From Candidatus Electryonea clarkiae (GTDB lineage: Bacteria; Electryoneota; Electryoneia; Electryoneales; Electryoneaceae), in the NCBI GenBank assembly GCA_030765455.1, contig JAVCCM010000131.1, forward strand, positions 1 through 64,000: DNA of 64,000 bases, read 5' to 3'. Below the pieces are notes generated by a model. That model saw nothing but the letters and a program-made list of their open reading frames with translations. It was not told the origin of the DNA and did not search any database. The translations under genes were made by a program, and so were the position numbers. Below, one piece after another: positions 48,268 through 57,963 of this stretch; position 1 is the stretch's first letter; every line of letters begins with the position of its first letter.

Positions 48268-50293
48268 TAATCTTCTCATCTATTTCAATAGGCAGTGTAA
48301 GGATGAAGGTTGCACCTTTTCCCAGCCCGTTGCTTTTAGCAGTCAATGAACCACCCATTTCACGGGCGCTATTGGCACAACCGTGTAATCCGTAACCATG
48401 TCCATCTTCTTTGGTAGTGAAACCGTATCCGAATATCTTTTCAAGGTTTTCTGCTGCAATTCCGGAACCATTATCAGCGACCCTTATCGTAGCAACATCG
48501 TCTTCATAATCAACCCAGACAGTAATTTCCCTCACCTTTTCGGTAACTTCCTTCACTGCATCACGAGCATTCTTCAACAGGTTAATCATTATCTGCAAAA
48601 CCCTGTGTTTGCTGATAGCCACTGCCTCAAGATTTTCTTGGCTTTCGATATTAAACTTGATATGGTGACGTTCAAAAGATGCTCCGAATAATTGCACTGC
48701 ATCATTGACAAGTTCTGGTAAAATGACTCTCTCCATGACTCCATCAACACCTGCATAATTCTGTTGCAACGCTATAATTTGACGAATATGATCATGACTT
48801 TTGTCTAATGTGATTGTTTGATCTTTAAGACGTTTCCATTCACTTGTAATCACTTCACCAAGCTGACCAAGAAACTTTGGAAGTTTCTTCCCCTGTGGAT
48901 TATTAGCCGCGAAATCAGCAAAATTGTCTTCATGTTGTATCACTACCTCAGATAACTTTGATAACTGTGAAACTCTTGATTCTTTAAGGGTTTTGCGTAG
49001 GACAGACGTAGATGTAGTTGCACCATTTAATGCATTTCCGACATTATAAAGAACACTGGTAGCGATTTCGGCCATACCCGCAGAATGAGCTGATTCAAGC
49101 AGTTTTTTCTGAGTATCACTCAGCTCTTTCTCTATTTGCTTACGATCGGTTATATCTTCAATAAAACCTTCTATGAAACGCAATTTACTTTCGTTGTCCA
49201 TTACTGCCCAGATATTAAGTTTAACACTGATCTGGGTGCCATCCTTTCTCTTGAAAAGCAATTCGCGGGTAGCTTCACCTCGTTTTTGCATCATTTTCAG
49301 AATCATGTCGCGATCTCTACTGTCAGCATAAACCTGTTCAGAGAGGTTTGTAATATTTTCAATTACATCCTGCGAATCTTTGTATCCAAGGATTGTAGCA
49401 GCCGAATTATTTGCAGTAAGGATATGTCCATCAGGATGTGATCTGAAAATCCCCATAGTCGCATTTTCGAAAATACTCCGATAACGCTCTTCACTCTCCA
49501 TTAAATGTTCTTCGACTAATTCCCGTCTTTCAATGTCGGCAATCAGGCTGCTCTGCATTTTCCTGAATGAATCTGCAAGCCGTCCCATCTCATCTTTACT
49601 TGTACAATAATAATCGATATTCTTATATAGATCACCTTCTGAGATTGCCTCAGCGCCTTCAATCAGTTCGCGAACCGGACGTATGATATTATATATGATA
49701 GCAAATGAAAGAAGAATAATAAGGGCGAGGCTGCTAATGAATGAGATTGTAATGATAGACTTTGAAAGATGATGTGATTTGCGAGCATTTTCAAAAGCTT
49801 CTTCCATTTTTTGTTTCTGGCTTTGTGTCAATTCGCTTAATTTAAGCATCAAAGTGGAATATTTTTCATGCATTTGTCCTACTTTTGCCAGCAATTCTTC
49901 ATTAAAAGAACTACCGATCATCTCACGTGTAGTTATGCCTGCAACATTATAAAAATCTTCAAAAATGCTTTCTATCTCAGACAGTTGTTCCTGATCTATG
50001 GATTCATTTGATTTAGCCTTCTCTATTAATGTAAGAAACTCATCATGAACAGTATCCGCTTCATCAATAATCAGTTCTTCTTCAGCAGTGAGGGCTTCCT
50101 GCAGGATATGCCTGGTCTGAACGGCAAGCTTTTCAAGTTGATGGCTTAATTCGAGGGATTGAAAATATTCGGTTTCGATAAGAGTCAGGAGACGTCCATT
50201 CTTGATACCACCAAGTAAGGTAATAATAAATACCGTAACGAATACTATTGTGGCAATAAAAGGAAGCGATAATATTTTAATTCTGATAGACAT
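48260..50293 (-). CDS. Membrane sensor histidine kinase-like protein with HAMP and PAS, missing the usual His
   Basis: The 677-residue protein has TM1 (residues 8-28), a periplasmic helical domain (about 30-175), TM2 (about 180-200), HAMP (NIIRPVRELIEGAEAISEGDL in pieces, about 205-255), a PAS domain (about 265-385), and the dimerisation region 'GMAEIATSVLYNVGNALNG'. In kinases of this class the phospho-acceptor is the His in 'VLHNVGN', but here it is Tyr (Y416, codon 49046-49048). HATPase_c with 'GHGYGLHGCANSAREMGG' is intact. It may be a degenerate kinase or a phosphatase/sensor. It is coupled by overlap to the receiver-kinase at 46915, which could supply the missing phosphate path. Confidence 0.8.
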   Translation of the reverse strand: MSIRIKILSLPFIATIVFVTVFIITLLGGIKNGRLLTLIETEYFQSLELSHQLEKLAVQTRHILQEALTAEEELIIDEADTVHDEFLTLIEKAKSNESIDQEQLSEIESIFEDFYNVAGITTREMIGSSFNEELLAKVGQMHEKYSTLMLKLSELTQSQKQKMEEAFENARKSHHLSKSIITISFISSLALIILLSFAIIYNIIRPVRELIEGAEAISEGDLYKNIDYYCTSKDEMGRLADSFRKMQSSLIADIERRELVEEHLMESEERYRSIFENATMGIFRSHPDGHILTANNSAATILGYKDSQDVIENITNLSEQVYADSRDRDMILKMMQKRGEATRELLFKRKDGTQISVKLNIWAVMDNESKLRFIEGFIEDITDRKQIEKELSDTQKKLLESAHSAGMAEIATSVLYNVGNALNGATTSTSVLRKTLKESRVSQLSKLSEVVIQHEDNFADFAANNPQGKKLPKFLGQLGEVITSEWKRLKDQTITLDKSHDHIRQIIALQQNYAGVDGVMERVILPELVNDAVQLFGASFERHHIKFNIESQENLEAVAISKHRVLQIMINLLKNARDAVKEVTEKVREITVWVDYEDDVATIRVADNGSGIAAENLEKIFGYGFTTKEDGHGYGLHGCANSAREMGGSLTAKSNGLGKGATFILTLPIEIDEKINA

Positions 50294-50445
50294 AGCTGGT
50301 CTCTCAATCTGGGATTCCGGTGAGGAATGATCACATGAATTTTCAACTCTTTAGATACTGATCTTCAAAATTTTCCTCATATCCAGTCATATCTTTTTAA
50401 TTCATTCACAGGATATAAGGATACTAAAAATAAGAGGGATAACTA

Positions 50446-50868
50446 TTATTCAAGACTTAAAATTTTGACATTTACCGGCACGGTATTACCTGAAATGTAT
50501 CCCATGGCTCCGGGTGTTGAAGCTACGAATTTAATCAATTCCTTTTCATTCGAGAATGATTTTGGTGGTACTCCTCTCCCGGAAAACAGGGCTTGTTTCC
50601 AGTAAATAACAAATTTAGATACTGTTTTATTAAGCATCTCTTTTACGAATGCTTCATGAGTCTCGCCACCGTCAAGCATTACAGGTACAATCTTTTGATT
50701 ATCTGACCACCGGGTATGTAATCCAAGATATATTCTTTTCAGGGTTCTGGTTTCAAGGCTGTTGGTTGAGACTTCCTTGTTTGCGATAAGCACAACTTCA
50801 GCAGCCCTGCACCATGACAATGAAACGAAAACACAAAGAATGACTATAATATTTGTTAGTTGTTTCAT
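50446..50868 (-). CDS. Small phosphate-binding-type periplasmic protein
   Basis: The 140-residue protein has a signal peptide (MKQLTNIIVILCVFVSLSWC) and a single PBP-like lobe: 'VVLIANKEVSTNSLETRTL', 'KRIYLGLHTRWSDNQKIVPV', and 'STPGAMGYISGNTVPV'. It resembles the short PstS-like 'phosphate ABC transporter substrate-binding' proteins often found beside porins and sensor kinases. Many in this group are about 140 residues. It is six bases downstream of the porin-like gene, so it is co-transcribed. It may capture a ligand for the membrane sensor 150 bases downstream. Confidence 0.75.
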   Translation of the reverse strand: MKQLTNIIVILCVFVSLSWCRAAEVVLIANKEVSTNSLETRTLKRIYLGLHTRWSDNQKIVPVMLDGGETHEAFVKEMLNKTVSKFVIYWKQALFSGRGVPPKSFSNEKELIKFVASTPGAMGYISGNTVPVNVKILSLE

Positions 50869-50874
50869 GGTGAC

Positions 50875-52227
50875 TTAAAAATGAAATGTTGTTTTTGCTA
50901 CCAACAACATCCAATCCTTCTCTATAACATCAGGATTTTCAAAACTACCCTCATTGTGAATTCTTTTTACCAGCGCAGCTCCATTGATGTCATGAATTTC
51001 GAGTTTGAACAACCAGTTATCGCTGATATCACAACGACCGGAAATGCAGAGTTCCTTCTGCCAACGAAAATAATCATTTAGACCGCTATCATCCAAATCG
51101 CTTCCATCTTTATCAAATAAATTATTATAATATTCTGAGTAATATGTGCTTGCACTAAATCTTTTGTTTAACTGATACGTAATTTGTCCGTAATATCCAC
51201 CAACGGTATTATTATCAGTTTCCTGGTAAAAACTTGAATATTCACCTGCGATAGTCAGATTACTAAGAGTGTATTCAGCAGAAAAAGTTTTAGCCTCGTA
51301 GTACGAATGCCAACCGGAAATTAAAAACCCATAGTTGGTTGTTCGTTGCTGAGTAGTATCAGTTGGAGTCGCAACTCTTACAAATGAGCCACGATGATTT
51401 ATCTCATATCTTCCGGCAAAAGCTGTGGCGCTGACTTTTAATCCAGGAATGGGTGTATTCCAAAAAAGACCACCTCCATAAACCCAGGGCATCCTGATTG
51501 ATTCACCTCGAATCTCGTCCGAGATGTATTCAACTGTTGTGGTGGAGTCGCTATCCCGAGCGCCAAACCAACTCAGAGTTCCGTAATTGTATGCAGTGTA
51601 GGAGTCTATCCAGTAGGCGCTATTAGGATTAGGAATGTTCAGCGAACCTCCAAAAAACTCATATTCAAATTCCCCCAACTGAGAGAAATAACTATTACCA
51701 TATAAACTCATCCCTTCCATTGCAAGAGTGAAATCTCTCCAGTTATCTGTGTAAACGCTTTCCGGTAGCAGGATATGAGTTCTCGCCATATCAATATCTC
51801 TGCTGTAATTATACAAGCCGTGTGGAAACTTAACTTTACCGAACTTAAAACCAAGATAATCACGCCAACGGAAATCACCATATGCCCAGTCAACATACAC
51901 AGCATTGTTACCATCATCACCAAGATCACGAGCCAATAATTGAATACCGATTCGGATTCTTTCGGTTGGTAGAGAATGGACATTAAGGGCAACTTCGTTA
52001 AATTCTGCGTTTCCATTTTTCGAATGCAGCACAGGGTAATTATTCTCCGTGGAATAGAAATATCCCTGGCTGGCAAAACCGTGGAAAATGAGGTTATCAC
52101 CAAAACCTGATGCCAGGCTTGTTTGGAATACGACTAAAAGCAGCAATAAACCTGAAAGCAAACATGATAATCCAGACCGTGCAAAGGAATATCCGGTCTG
52201 GATTTGGTATGGAATATTAGTATTCAT
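50875..52227 (-). CDS. Outer-membrane porin-like beta-barrel
   Basis: The 450-residue protein has a signal peptide near residue 30-40 (LSGLLLLLVVFQTSLASGF). The mature chain is a series of amphipathic strands, such as 'NLIFHGFASQGYFYSTE' and 'YLGFKFGKVKFPHGLYNYSRD', ending in 'LLVAKTTFHF' with a C-terminal Phe. It is a porin-type barrel that passes or binds small molecules in the outer membrane. Together with the phosphate-binding-type protein and the HAMP/PAS kinase it forms a cluster that looks like a sensing or uptake unit for an oxyanion or similar ligand. The ligand is unknown. Confidence 0.75.
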   Translation of the reverse strand: MNTNIPYQIQTGYSFARSGLSCLLSGLLLLLVVFQTSLASGFGDNLIFHGFASQGYFYSTENNYPVLHSKNGNAEFNEVALNVHSLPTERIRIGIQLLARDLGDDGNNAVYVDWAYGDFRWRDYLGFKFGKVKFPHGLYNYSRDIDMARTHILLPESVYTDNWRDFTLAMEGMSLYGNSYFSQLGEFEYEFFGGSLNIPNPNSAYWIDSYTAYNYGTLSWFGARDSDSTTTVEYISDEIRGESIRMPWVYGGGLFWNTPIPGLKVSATAFAGRYEINHRGSFVRVATPTDTTQQRTTNYGFLISGWHSYYEAKTFSAEYTLSNLTIAGEYSSFYQETDNNTVGGYYGQITYQLNKRFSASTYYSEYYNNLFDKDGSDLDDSGLNDYFRWQKELCISGRCDISDNWLFKLEIHDINGAALVKRIHNEGSFENPDVIEKDWMLLVAKTTFHF

Positions 52228-52285
52228 TATGTCATCACCTGCGTGTCCTGAACATTTTGAATTGAATTTAATCTACTATCAGAAT

Positions 52286-53293
52286 TTATTCCACTACTTC
52301 CATATTAAGATAAAAGCTGTGAATTGCAGTAGCGCCAAAGCATCCAAGTCCTCCATGCACGTAGCTTTCGGGACGTGAAATATCACCGGTGGTCGGATTG
52401 GTTTGATACGTTGTAAAGACATATCGAGAATACTCAAAAGAACCTGCGATCACATCTATTCGTTGTGGTCCACTCCATTCGAAGAGTAGCCAGAATATGT
52501 CATAATAGTTGATATAATCAGGAGCCCAACCGATGGTAGAGCGACCTTTATCCCCTGGTTCAATGGCATCTTCGGGATCATCCGGGTCCCAGTCCGGGTC
52601 AAGCGGCACAAGTTCGGATGTATCGGTCAGCGCCAATATAGTGAACAGATATCCACCCTGGGATTCACCGCCATAGTTAACATTACCCCAGGCAGGAGTC
52701 CAGGTAGTCTTGATACTCTCATCGTTCCGGCTAAATGTTGGGAACGAATCAGGAAGAGCTTGAGGATCATCAGGAACAACATCCATTATCGTGTTGAGCA
52801 TTTCGTATCGATCATCATCTGTTTCATTGACTACAGTTAAAATGAATGTATCAGGAGTTGTCGTTTCAGCCCAGATATCCACGTCACCGGGTTTTTTCAC
52901 CTCTATGCGGTAAAGTGTGTTGCGTTTGACTGTATTGGCACCCATCGGAATGTATCGTCCGGCATAATTACGATCGTATTCGTAATAAACCGCTAATCCT
53001 GTTCCTAAAGTATCAAATGTTTCCGGTGGATCAGATGTATAATCAATCTTTGGAAATATGACAATTTCCGCACCAGTTATTCCGCCGTTCCGGGGATCGT
53101 AATAATTCTCAATATTTTTGTGTATCTTTTCAAGCCAGATTTCACCGAACGGCTGATCAACTGTGATAAAAGCGTGAAGAACCGGCTCAGGATCGTAGTC
53201 ATCAACCTCGGTCGGGGTACTATCGCATCCGATTAAAGCAATTGATATAAACAAGAATAACAGAACTACATAGTTCTTATGCTTACTAAACAT
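52286..53293 (-). CDS. DUF4249-like lipoprotein paired with the TonB receptor
   Basis: The 335-residue lipoprotein has the signal 'LLFLFISIALIGCDSTP' (lipobox LIGC) and a mature beta-rich chain with 'FITVDQPFGEIWLEKIHKN' and 'NTLYRIEVKKPGDVDIWAETTTPD'. These are features of the DUF4249 family, which in FCB bacteria usually sits next to a TonB-dependent receptor. It is 64 bases downstream of such a receptor on the same strand, so the two probably form an outer-membrane uptake pair. Confidence 0.75.
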   Translation of the reverse strand: MFSKHKNYVVLLFLFISIALIGCDSTPTEVDDYDPEPVLHAFITVDQPFGEIWLEKIHKNIENYYDPRNGGITGAEIVIFPKIDYTSDPPETFDTLGTGLAVYYEYDRNYAGRYIPMGANTVKRNTLYRIEVKKPGDVDIWAETTTPDTFILTVVNETDDDRYEMLNTIMDVVPDDPQALPDSFPTFSRNDESIKTTWTPAWGNVNYGGESQGGYLFTILALTDTSELVPLDPDWDPDDPEDAIEPGDKGRSTIGWAPDYINYYDIFWLLFEWSGPQRIDVIAGSFEYSRYVFTTYQTNPTTGDISRPESYVHGGLGCFGATAIHSFYLNMEVVE

Positions 53294-53357
53294 GATATTA
53301 CTCCCTAATTAGAGATATTTCAAATACTGCTCCGGGAAATGAATTCCTTTGCTGCAT

Positions 53358-55646
53358 TTAGAATCGTACTTCGTAACTGATTAATGGTAATACCGGTAAA
53401 AGTTTGACATCGTTGACTTCTATAGGATTTTCATCAGTATCATAGGTCCTGAACCAGATCGAACGACGGCTGTAAACATTGTAGATGCTTATGTCCAGCT
53501 TTGCTTTCTTACCGAAGAACTTGTGATTGTATGTAAATGTCATGTCAAGCCGGTGATCAGCCGGAAGACGGTAGTTATTTTTCTCGCCATTCAGAATTGT
53601 CCGGTTTCCATCCGGCTCATATTCCAGTGGGACATGAGCGAAATGGTATGTATATAGTCCCAGGGCTCTCGTATATCCTTGTCCTGTATTATATCGCCAG
53701 CTTGTTGACATATCCCAATTCTTCGTCAGTTTATAAGTACCGACTGATACAAAATCATGCCGACGGTCCCACTTGGGATAATACCAGTCGCCGTCATTGA
53801 TAAATGTATCTGTGAACCTTCGTTTAGACCAAGAGAGCGAATATCCTGTCCATCCCGTCAACCGACCCGCTTTTTGATGAAGCATCCATTCAAAACCGTA
53901 AGCATTCCCCTCACCGGACAAAAATACGGAAGCCATATCAAAACCTCTGTCAACCATATTGTTATAATTAAGTACATTATGGTACTTGTTATAATAGGCT
54001 TCAACAGTAAATTCAAGATCTTCGCGAGGATCATTTTCAAAACCGAATACTATCTGATCTGAGTACATCGGATCCATTGAACCATCAAACGGCATCCAGA
54101 TATCCATGAAACTACCGCCCTCTCCGAAGGAAATAATATTAACCCACTGATGATATCGCCCTCCCGCTAATTTCAGGCGGGTTTTTGTATCATAGTGGTA
54201 CAAAAGTGCGAGACGAGGATCAACATACACCTTATCAGAATCTTCATGATAATTCATTCGAATACCGGGCAATAGTTCAAACTGTGAGTTGATTTTCCAC
54301 TCATTTTGGATGTAATAGGATAAGGTGAAATTGGTGGTATCAATATTTACAAATGTATCTTCCTGGAACCTGTTGAGTACTTCTACGTCATAAATATGCA
54401 GGTCAATACCGGTTTTAATCTTCTGGTTTGTATATCCGAGATATTCATAATCCCCTCGAAACGCCCTGTCGCGAAAACGATTCTTAAATTCCTGTATGAA
54501 GACACCGTCATTTTCCATGTCGAAACCACTATTATACCTGCTGTATGCTATACCTAAGGTCAGGAAGCCATTATCAGATATTATATGCCTCAATCGTGAA
54601 GCAAAGGTCCTGTTGCCCCAGTTTGTTCCCAGTTGAAACTTGCTGTCATCCGGACCAAATTCTGATTGCAGGTCATCCTGCCCTAAATATCCTCCGACAG
54701 TCAGGGTAGTCTTGTTACCAATGTCTATATTGACTTTTCCGTTTCCATCGTAAAAATAATAGTCCGGCAGGTCTGCCATTTCCTCACTGGCGTTTTTCAT
54801 CATGGATATGATTGGTTCCAGGTAGGTACGCCGCCCTGAAAGAGCATAAGAACCCCTCTTGTTTGGTAGAGGACCTTCTATTGCGCCCCTTGCAGACACT
54901 AATCCAATCGAAAAAAGTCCTTCCATCTTTTTCCGGTTGCCATCATTGGTAACCACTTCCAGCACACTTCCTGCACGCCCGCCGTATTCTGCCGGGAAAG
55001 CACCTTTCATCAACTCAATGTGTTTTACTGCATCACCGTTAAAGGTGCTGAATATACCGAAGAGGTGAGAAGGATTGTAAACCGTACTCTGGTCCATTTG
55101 GATCAGGGTCATATCGCTGCTTCCACCTCTAACATACAATGCGCTGGAGATATCCGATGATGCTTTAACACCTGGAATAGCCTGCATTGCCCGAAGTACA
55201 TCTACTTCGGCTCCAAGCGAGGGCATATTGCGAATCGTATTGGCATCTATCGGAATTGTAGAAACACGAGCGCTTTGCCGAGCCTTATCATTGTCTTTTT
55301 CTTTAACGGTAAATACTACCTCCTCAAGAATGACAGACACGGGCAATAATTCTATAGTAACAGGATCTGAAGCACCTTCGGATATTGTCACCGTCAGTTC
55401 CGCTCTATGATACCCCAGGTAGCTTACACTTAGTGCATATGAACCTGTCTCAAGATTTGGAATCGCAAAGAATCCGTCCAGGTTTGTGGTTGAGCCTCTC
55501 TGCTCGCCAAGAACTACGACATTCGCGACCGGTAGAGGTTCGCCGGAAGTGGCATCAATTACAAATCCTCGAACATTACCCTTAGCAAAAACATGCGATG
55601 TCATAACACAAATCAAAATTAGAATTGTTAAAATTTGTTTAAACAT
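53358..55646 (-). CDS. TonB-dependent receptor with a carboxypeptidase-regulatory-like N-terminal domain
   Basis: The 762-residue protein has a signal peptide (ILTILILICVMTSHVFA), a CarboxypepD_reg-like domain (about 23-105, 'GFVIDATSGEPLPVANVVV'), a plug (about 135-230, 'ALYVRGGSSDMTLIQMDQ'), and a long beta-barrel ending in 'LLPVLPLISYEVRF' (C-terminal Phe). Such receptors take up siderophores, vitamins or polymers with energy from TonB-ExbBD. This one lacks the clear SusC/RagA signature, so I do not assign a glycan substrate. The partner lipoprotein lies downstream. Confidence 0.9.
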   Translation of the reverse strand: MFKQILTILILICVMTSHVFAKGNVRGFVIDATSGEPLPVANVVVLGEQRGSTTNLDGFFAIPNLETGSYALSVSYLGYHRAELTVTISEGASDPVTIELLPVSVILEEVVFTVKEKDNDKARQSARVSTIPIDANTIRNMPSLGAEVDVLRAMQAIPGVKASSDISSALYVRGGSSDMTLIQMDQSTVYNPSHLFGIFSTFNGDAVKHIELMKGAFPAEYGGRAGSVLEVVTNDGNRKKMEGLFSIGLVSARGAIEGPLPNKRGSYALSGRRTYLEPIISMMKNASEEMADLPDYYFYDGNGKVNIDIGNKTTLTVGGYLGQDDLQSEFGPDDSKFQLGTNWGNRTFASRLRHIISDNGFLTLGIAYSRYNSGFDMENDGVFIQEFKNRFRDRAFRGDYEYLGYTNQKIKTGIDLHIYDVEVLNRFQEDTFVNIDTTNFTLSYYIQNEWKINSQFELLPGIRMNYHEDSDKVYVDPRLALLYHYDTKTRLKLAGGRYHQWVNIISFGEGGSFMDIWMPFDGSMDPMYSDQIVFGFENDPREDLEFTVEAYYNKYHNVLNYNNMVDRGFDMASVFLSGEGNAYGFEWMLHQKAGRLTGWTGYSLSWSKRRFTDTFINDGDWYYPKWDRRHDFVSVGTYKLTKNWDMSTSWRYNTGQGYTRALGLYTYHFAHVPLEYEPDGNRTILNGEKNNYRLPADHRLDMTFTYNHKFFGKKAKLDISIYNVYSRRSIWFRTYDTDENPIEVNDVKLLPVLPLISYEVRF

Positions 55647-55705
55647 AGCTTCCTCATGTAGAAATAATCACTGTATAACTTTTATAATCATAAACATAAA
55701 CAGTG

Positions 55706-56293
55706 TTAGAACTCGCCAAATTTGAATGTAATTGCGGCGTGAGCCCCATTCAATTTTGATTCTTCCAAATACTCAGATTCATAACCAAATGTCTGCCTGT
55801 AACCCATTCCAAATCCAAGGCGGAACCATTCGGTAAAATTAATAACCACATGAACGGATGGATCAAGCACAAAAAATTCGTCAGTTTCTATTGACGTCGT
55901 TCCGATATCATCTCCGGGGGCTTCCTTGCTAATATTTACTCCTCCCCCGGCAAACATAGTCGAGATATCGTAATGAACTATATCATCCGATTTAATTATG
56001 TATCTCACCAATCCCCCACCATACCCCATATCTATATTATATTCTTCATCATCAATGCTGATTTCATGGCGTGTGGTCATACCATAACCTCCCCCTCCAA
56101 GAACGAATTGATGGTTTATTATCCACCCGCCTTCACCGCCGACCATCACTCCTAAATCATCGTTGAACTGGGTAAATTTGACTACTGGCCCACCGTAACC
56201 ACCGCTTTCAACCTCACCACTGATTAATGTCTCTTCGCTAAGTCCCGGAAATGTCAAAAATAATAGAAAAGCCGTTAACAAGATACTTTTCAT
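55706..56293 (-). CDS. Small outer-membrane barrel protein
   Basis: The 195-residue protein starts at the ATG at 56291-56293 (AAGGAGAAAAG just upstream; an ATG five codons earlier is unlikely). It has a signal peptide (MKSILLTAFLLFLTFPGLS), glycine-rich strands ('GGEGGWIINHQFVLGGGGYG') and a final 'AITFKFGEF', typical of a small eight-stranded-type barrel. The function is unknown. It is 59 bases upstream of the TonB receptor gene on the same strand. Confidence 0.65.
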   Translation of the reverse strand: MKSILLTAFLLFLTFPGLSEETLISGEVESGGYGGPVVKFTQFNDDLGVMVGGEGGWIINHQFVLGGGGYGMTTRHEISIDDEEYNIDMGYGGGLVRYIIKSDDIVHYDISTMFAGGGVNISKEAPGDDIGTTSIETDEFFVLDPSVHVVINFTEWFRLGFGMGYRQTFGYESEYLEESKLNGAHAAITFKFGEF

Positions 56294-56614
56294 CTTTTCT
56301 CCTTCCATTTTATCGTAATCGAAAATATAAAGTTCATTTGATTTTTGAGTGCCCCTGATCAGTCGGCTGACTGAATGTCCGGGAAATGATCAATCGATAT
56401 TGAAACGAGCAATATCGTCAAGAAGTACTATATCAAGCGCAAGATTTCAAAATATGCGGGTCGTGACACACCTGAGCAAGCAAATGTATGCAGTGCCTTA
56501 AAGGGAAACAAGGCATTGATCAAAAGTAATATTTTTACTTATTTCACTGGCAAAAATCAACTACTTTATGTACTATTATAAATTGTTTTTTAATATCAAA
56601 AATTGGGACCTGCC
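56294..56614. promoter_or_regulatory. Divergent intergenic region
   Basis: The 321 bases between the small barrel gene (minus) and the Omp85-like gene (plus) contain no gene. A weak hairpin TGCCTT ... AAGGCA occurs near 56493-56515. Both promoters must lie here. Confidence 0.35.
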
Positions 56615-57961
56615 ATGAGGAAAATAGTATCTGATTTTCAACAGTTATTTATGCTTATTAGTTCCGGTTTCATAATATTGATATCGTTTAATCAATTAAC
56701 TCCAGCTTATTCTGCGACTCAACAGTCATCATCTTTAGACAGTATTGAAACATGGAAGAAAAATAATCTGAAAAGACCTGTCTTGGAAGTAATTGGCGAA
56801 ACAACCGGTGATATTGTATATCTACCATTCCGTTTGCCTTTAATCGGAATGCGCGAAAGCATTAAAATTATTGACAACACGAAAATAATCCAACAAATAA
56901 ACGACTTGCTTGAATCGGATGACGGTACTCGCAAGCTGGCATTTATTGCTTCTCCAAGCACAGGGCTCGGAGGACATTACAAACAAATGAAATTGGTTAC
57001 TGATTCTACAACGATTTCTCTTAAGGCGTCAGCCTGGGCGCATAGAATGCAATCGTATGAATTGAGTTTAACCAATATGCCGATTTATAGAAGTATCTTT
57101 GTTGAACCATTAATCTCATATCAATTTCTTTCGACTGAACCATACTTCGGTCTTCGCGATTCTTCTGACTATTCATATAAAAGCAATTTCGCCCTGGAAA
57201 AATCCATAGGTGAGATAAATCTGGTTCTTTATCCTGTAAAAAGTGGATATTTAAAAGCAACCGGTGGAATGGAGGTAAATCATACATTCCGTGGATACGA
57301 TACGGATTATGAATTTGAGGGAGATATTGAATCTCCCTGGTCACCCAATCTTGCTCCACTTAACAGTCTTGCAGGCGCTGGGGAATCTGTACAGATGACC
57401 CATTTAGCCATTGAAGCCGGGATTGATACCAAGAATCACATTGGAATCCCCTCAGCGGGTTATGAAATAAATACGTCAGCCGGATATTACGATCAGACAA
57501 ACGGCGATGATTATAAATTTTGGCTCGGGACATTTAATTTTACTAAGTACACTCATCTTATTTACAAAAGGGTGATCGTCCTGCGATTTGGCGGCGAACT
57601 CAGGGATCCATTAGCGGGCGATAATAGCATTCCATTTTATCATTGGAGTTCATTAGGTGGAACTGGATCATTGCGAGGATTCGATCGTGATCGTTTTCGT
57701 GATAAAGATGCTATGTACGGTTCTTTAGAATATCGCTATCCATTAAGAAATTACTGGGATAAATTCGGTCTCGATTTTCTATATTTTGTCGATGGTGGCA
57801 AGGTTATGGAGGATTTTCAAGTTGACTATTCAGAAGGATCATATCAGATTGGTTTTGGTTTTGGCTTGAGAGCCTGGAACATCGATTCAGGTGAGACCAT
57901 GAAAATGGAAGTCGGATTCAGCCGTGAAGTTGTTAAAGTCTATTTTGTGCTGGGATTATAA
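56615..57961 (+). CDS. Omp85/BamA-like outer-membrane protein without clear POTRA domains
   Basis: The protein has about 448 residues, with an N-terminal signal (MLISSGFIILISFNQLTPAYSA) and a C-terminal 16-strand-type barrel. The Omp85 marker 'LGGTGSLRGFDRDRFRD' is near residue 350, and the end is 'VGFSREVVKVYFVLGL'. BamA-type proteins insert outer-membrane proteins, and relatives such as TpsB export proteins. The short region between signal and barrel leaves no room for a full set of POTRA domains, so it may be a specialised exporter or channel. The next gene starts 2 bases after its stop, so it works with the kinase-like protein. Confidence 0.8.
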   Translation: MRKIVSDFQQLFMLISSGFIILISFNQLTPAYSATQQSSSLDSIETWKKNNLKRPVLEVIGETTGDIVYLPFRLPLIGMRESIKIIDNTKIIQQINDLLESDDGTRKLAFIASPSTGLGGHYKQMKLVTDSTTISLKASAWAHRMQSYELSLTNMPIYRSIFVEPLISYQFLSTEPYFGLRDSSDYSYKSNFALEKSIGEINLVLYPVKSGYLKATGGMEVNHTFRGYDTDYEFEGDIESPWSPNLAPLNSLAGAGESVQMTHLAIEAGIDTKNHIGIPSAGYEINTSAGYYDQTNGDDYKFWLGTFNFTKYTHLIYKRVIVLRFGGELRDPLAGDNSIPFYHWSSLGGTGSLRGFDRDRFRDKDAMYGSLEYRYPLRNYWDKFGLDFLYFVDGGKVMEDFQVDYSEGSYQIGFGFGLRAWNIDSGETMKMEVGFSREVVKVYFVLGL

Positions 57962-57963
57962 CT

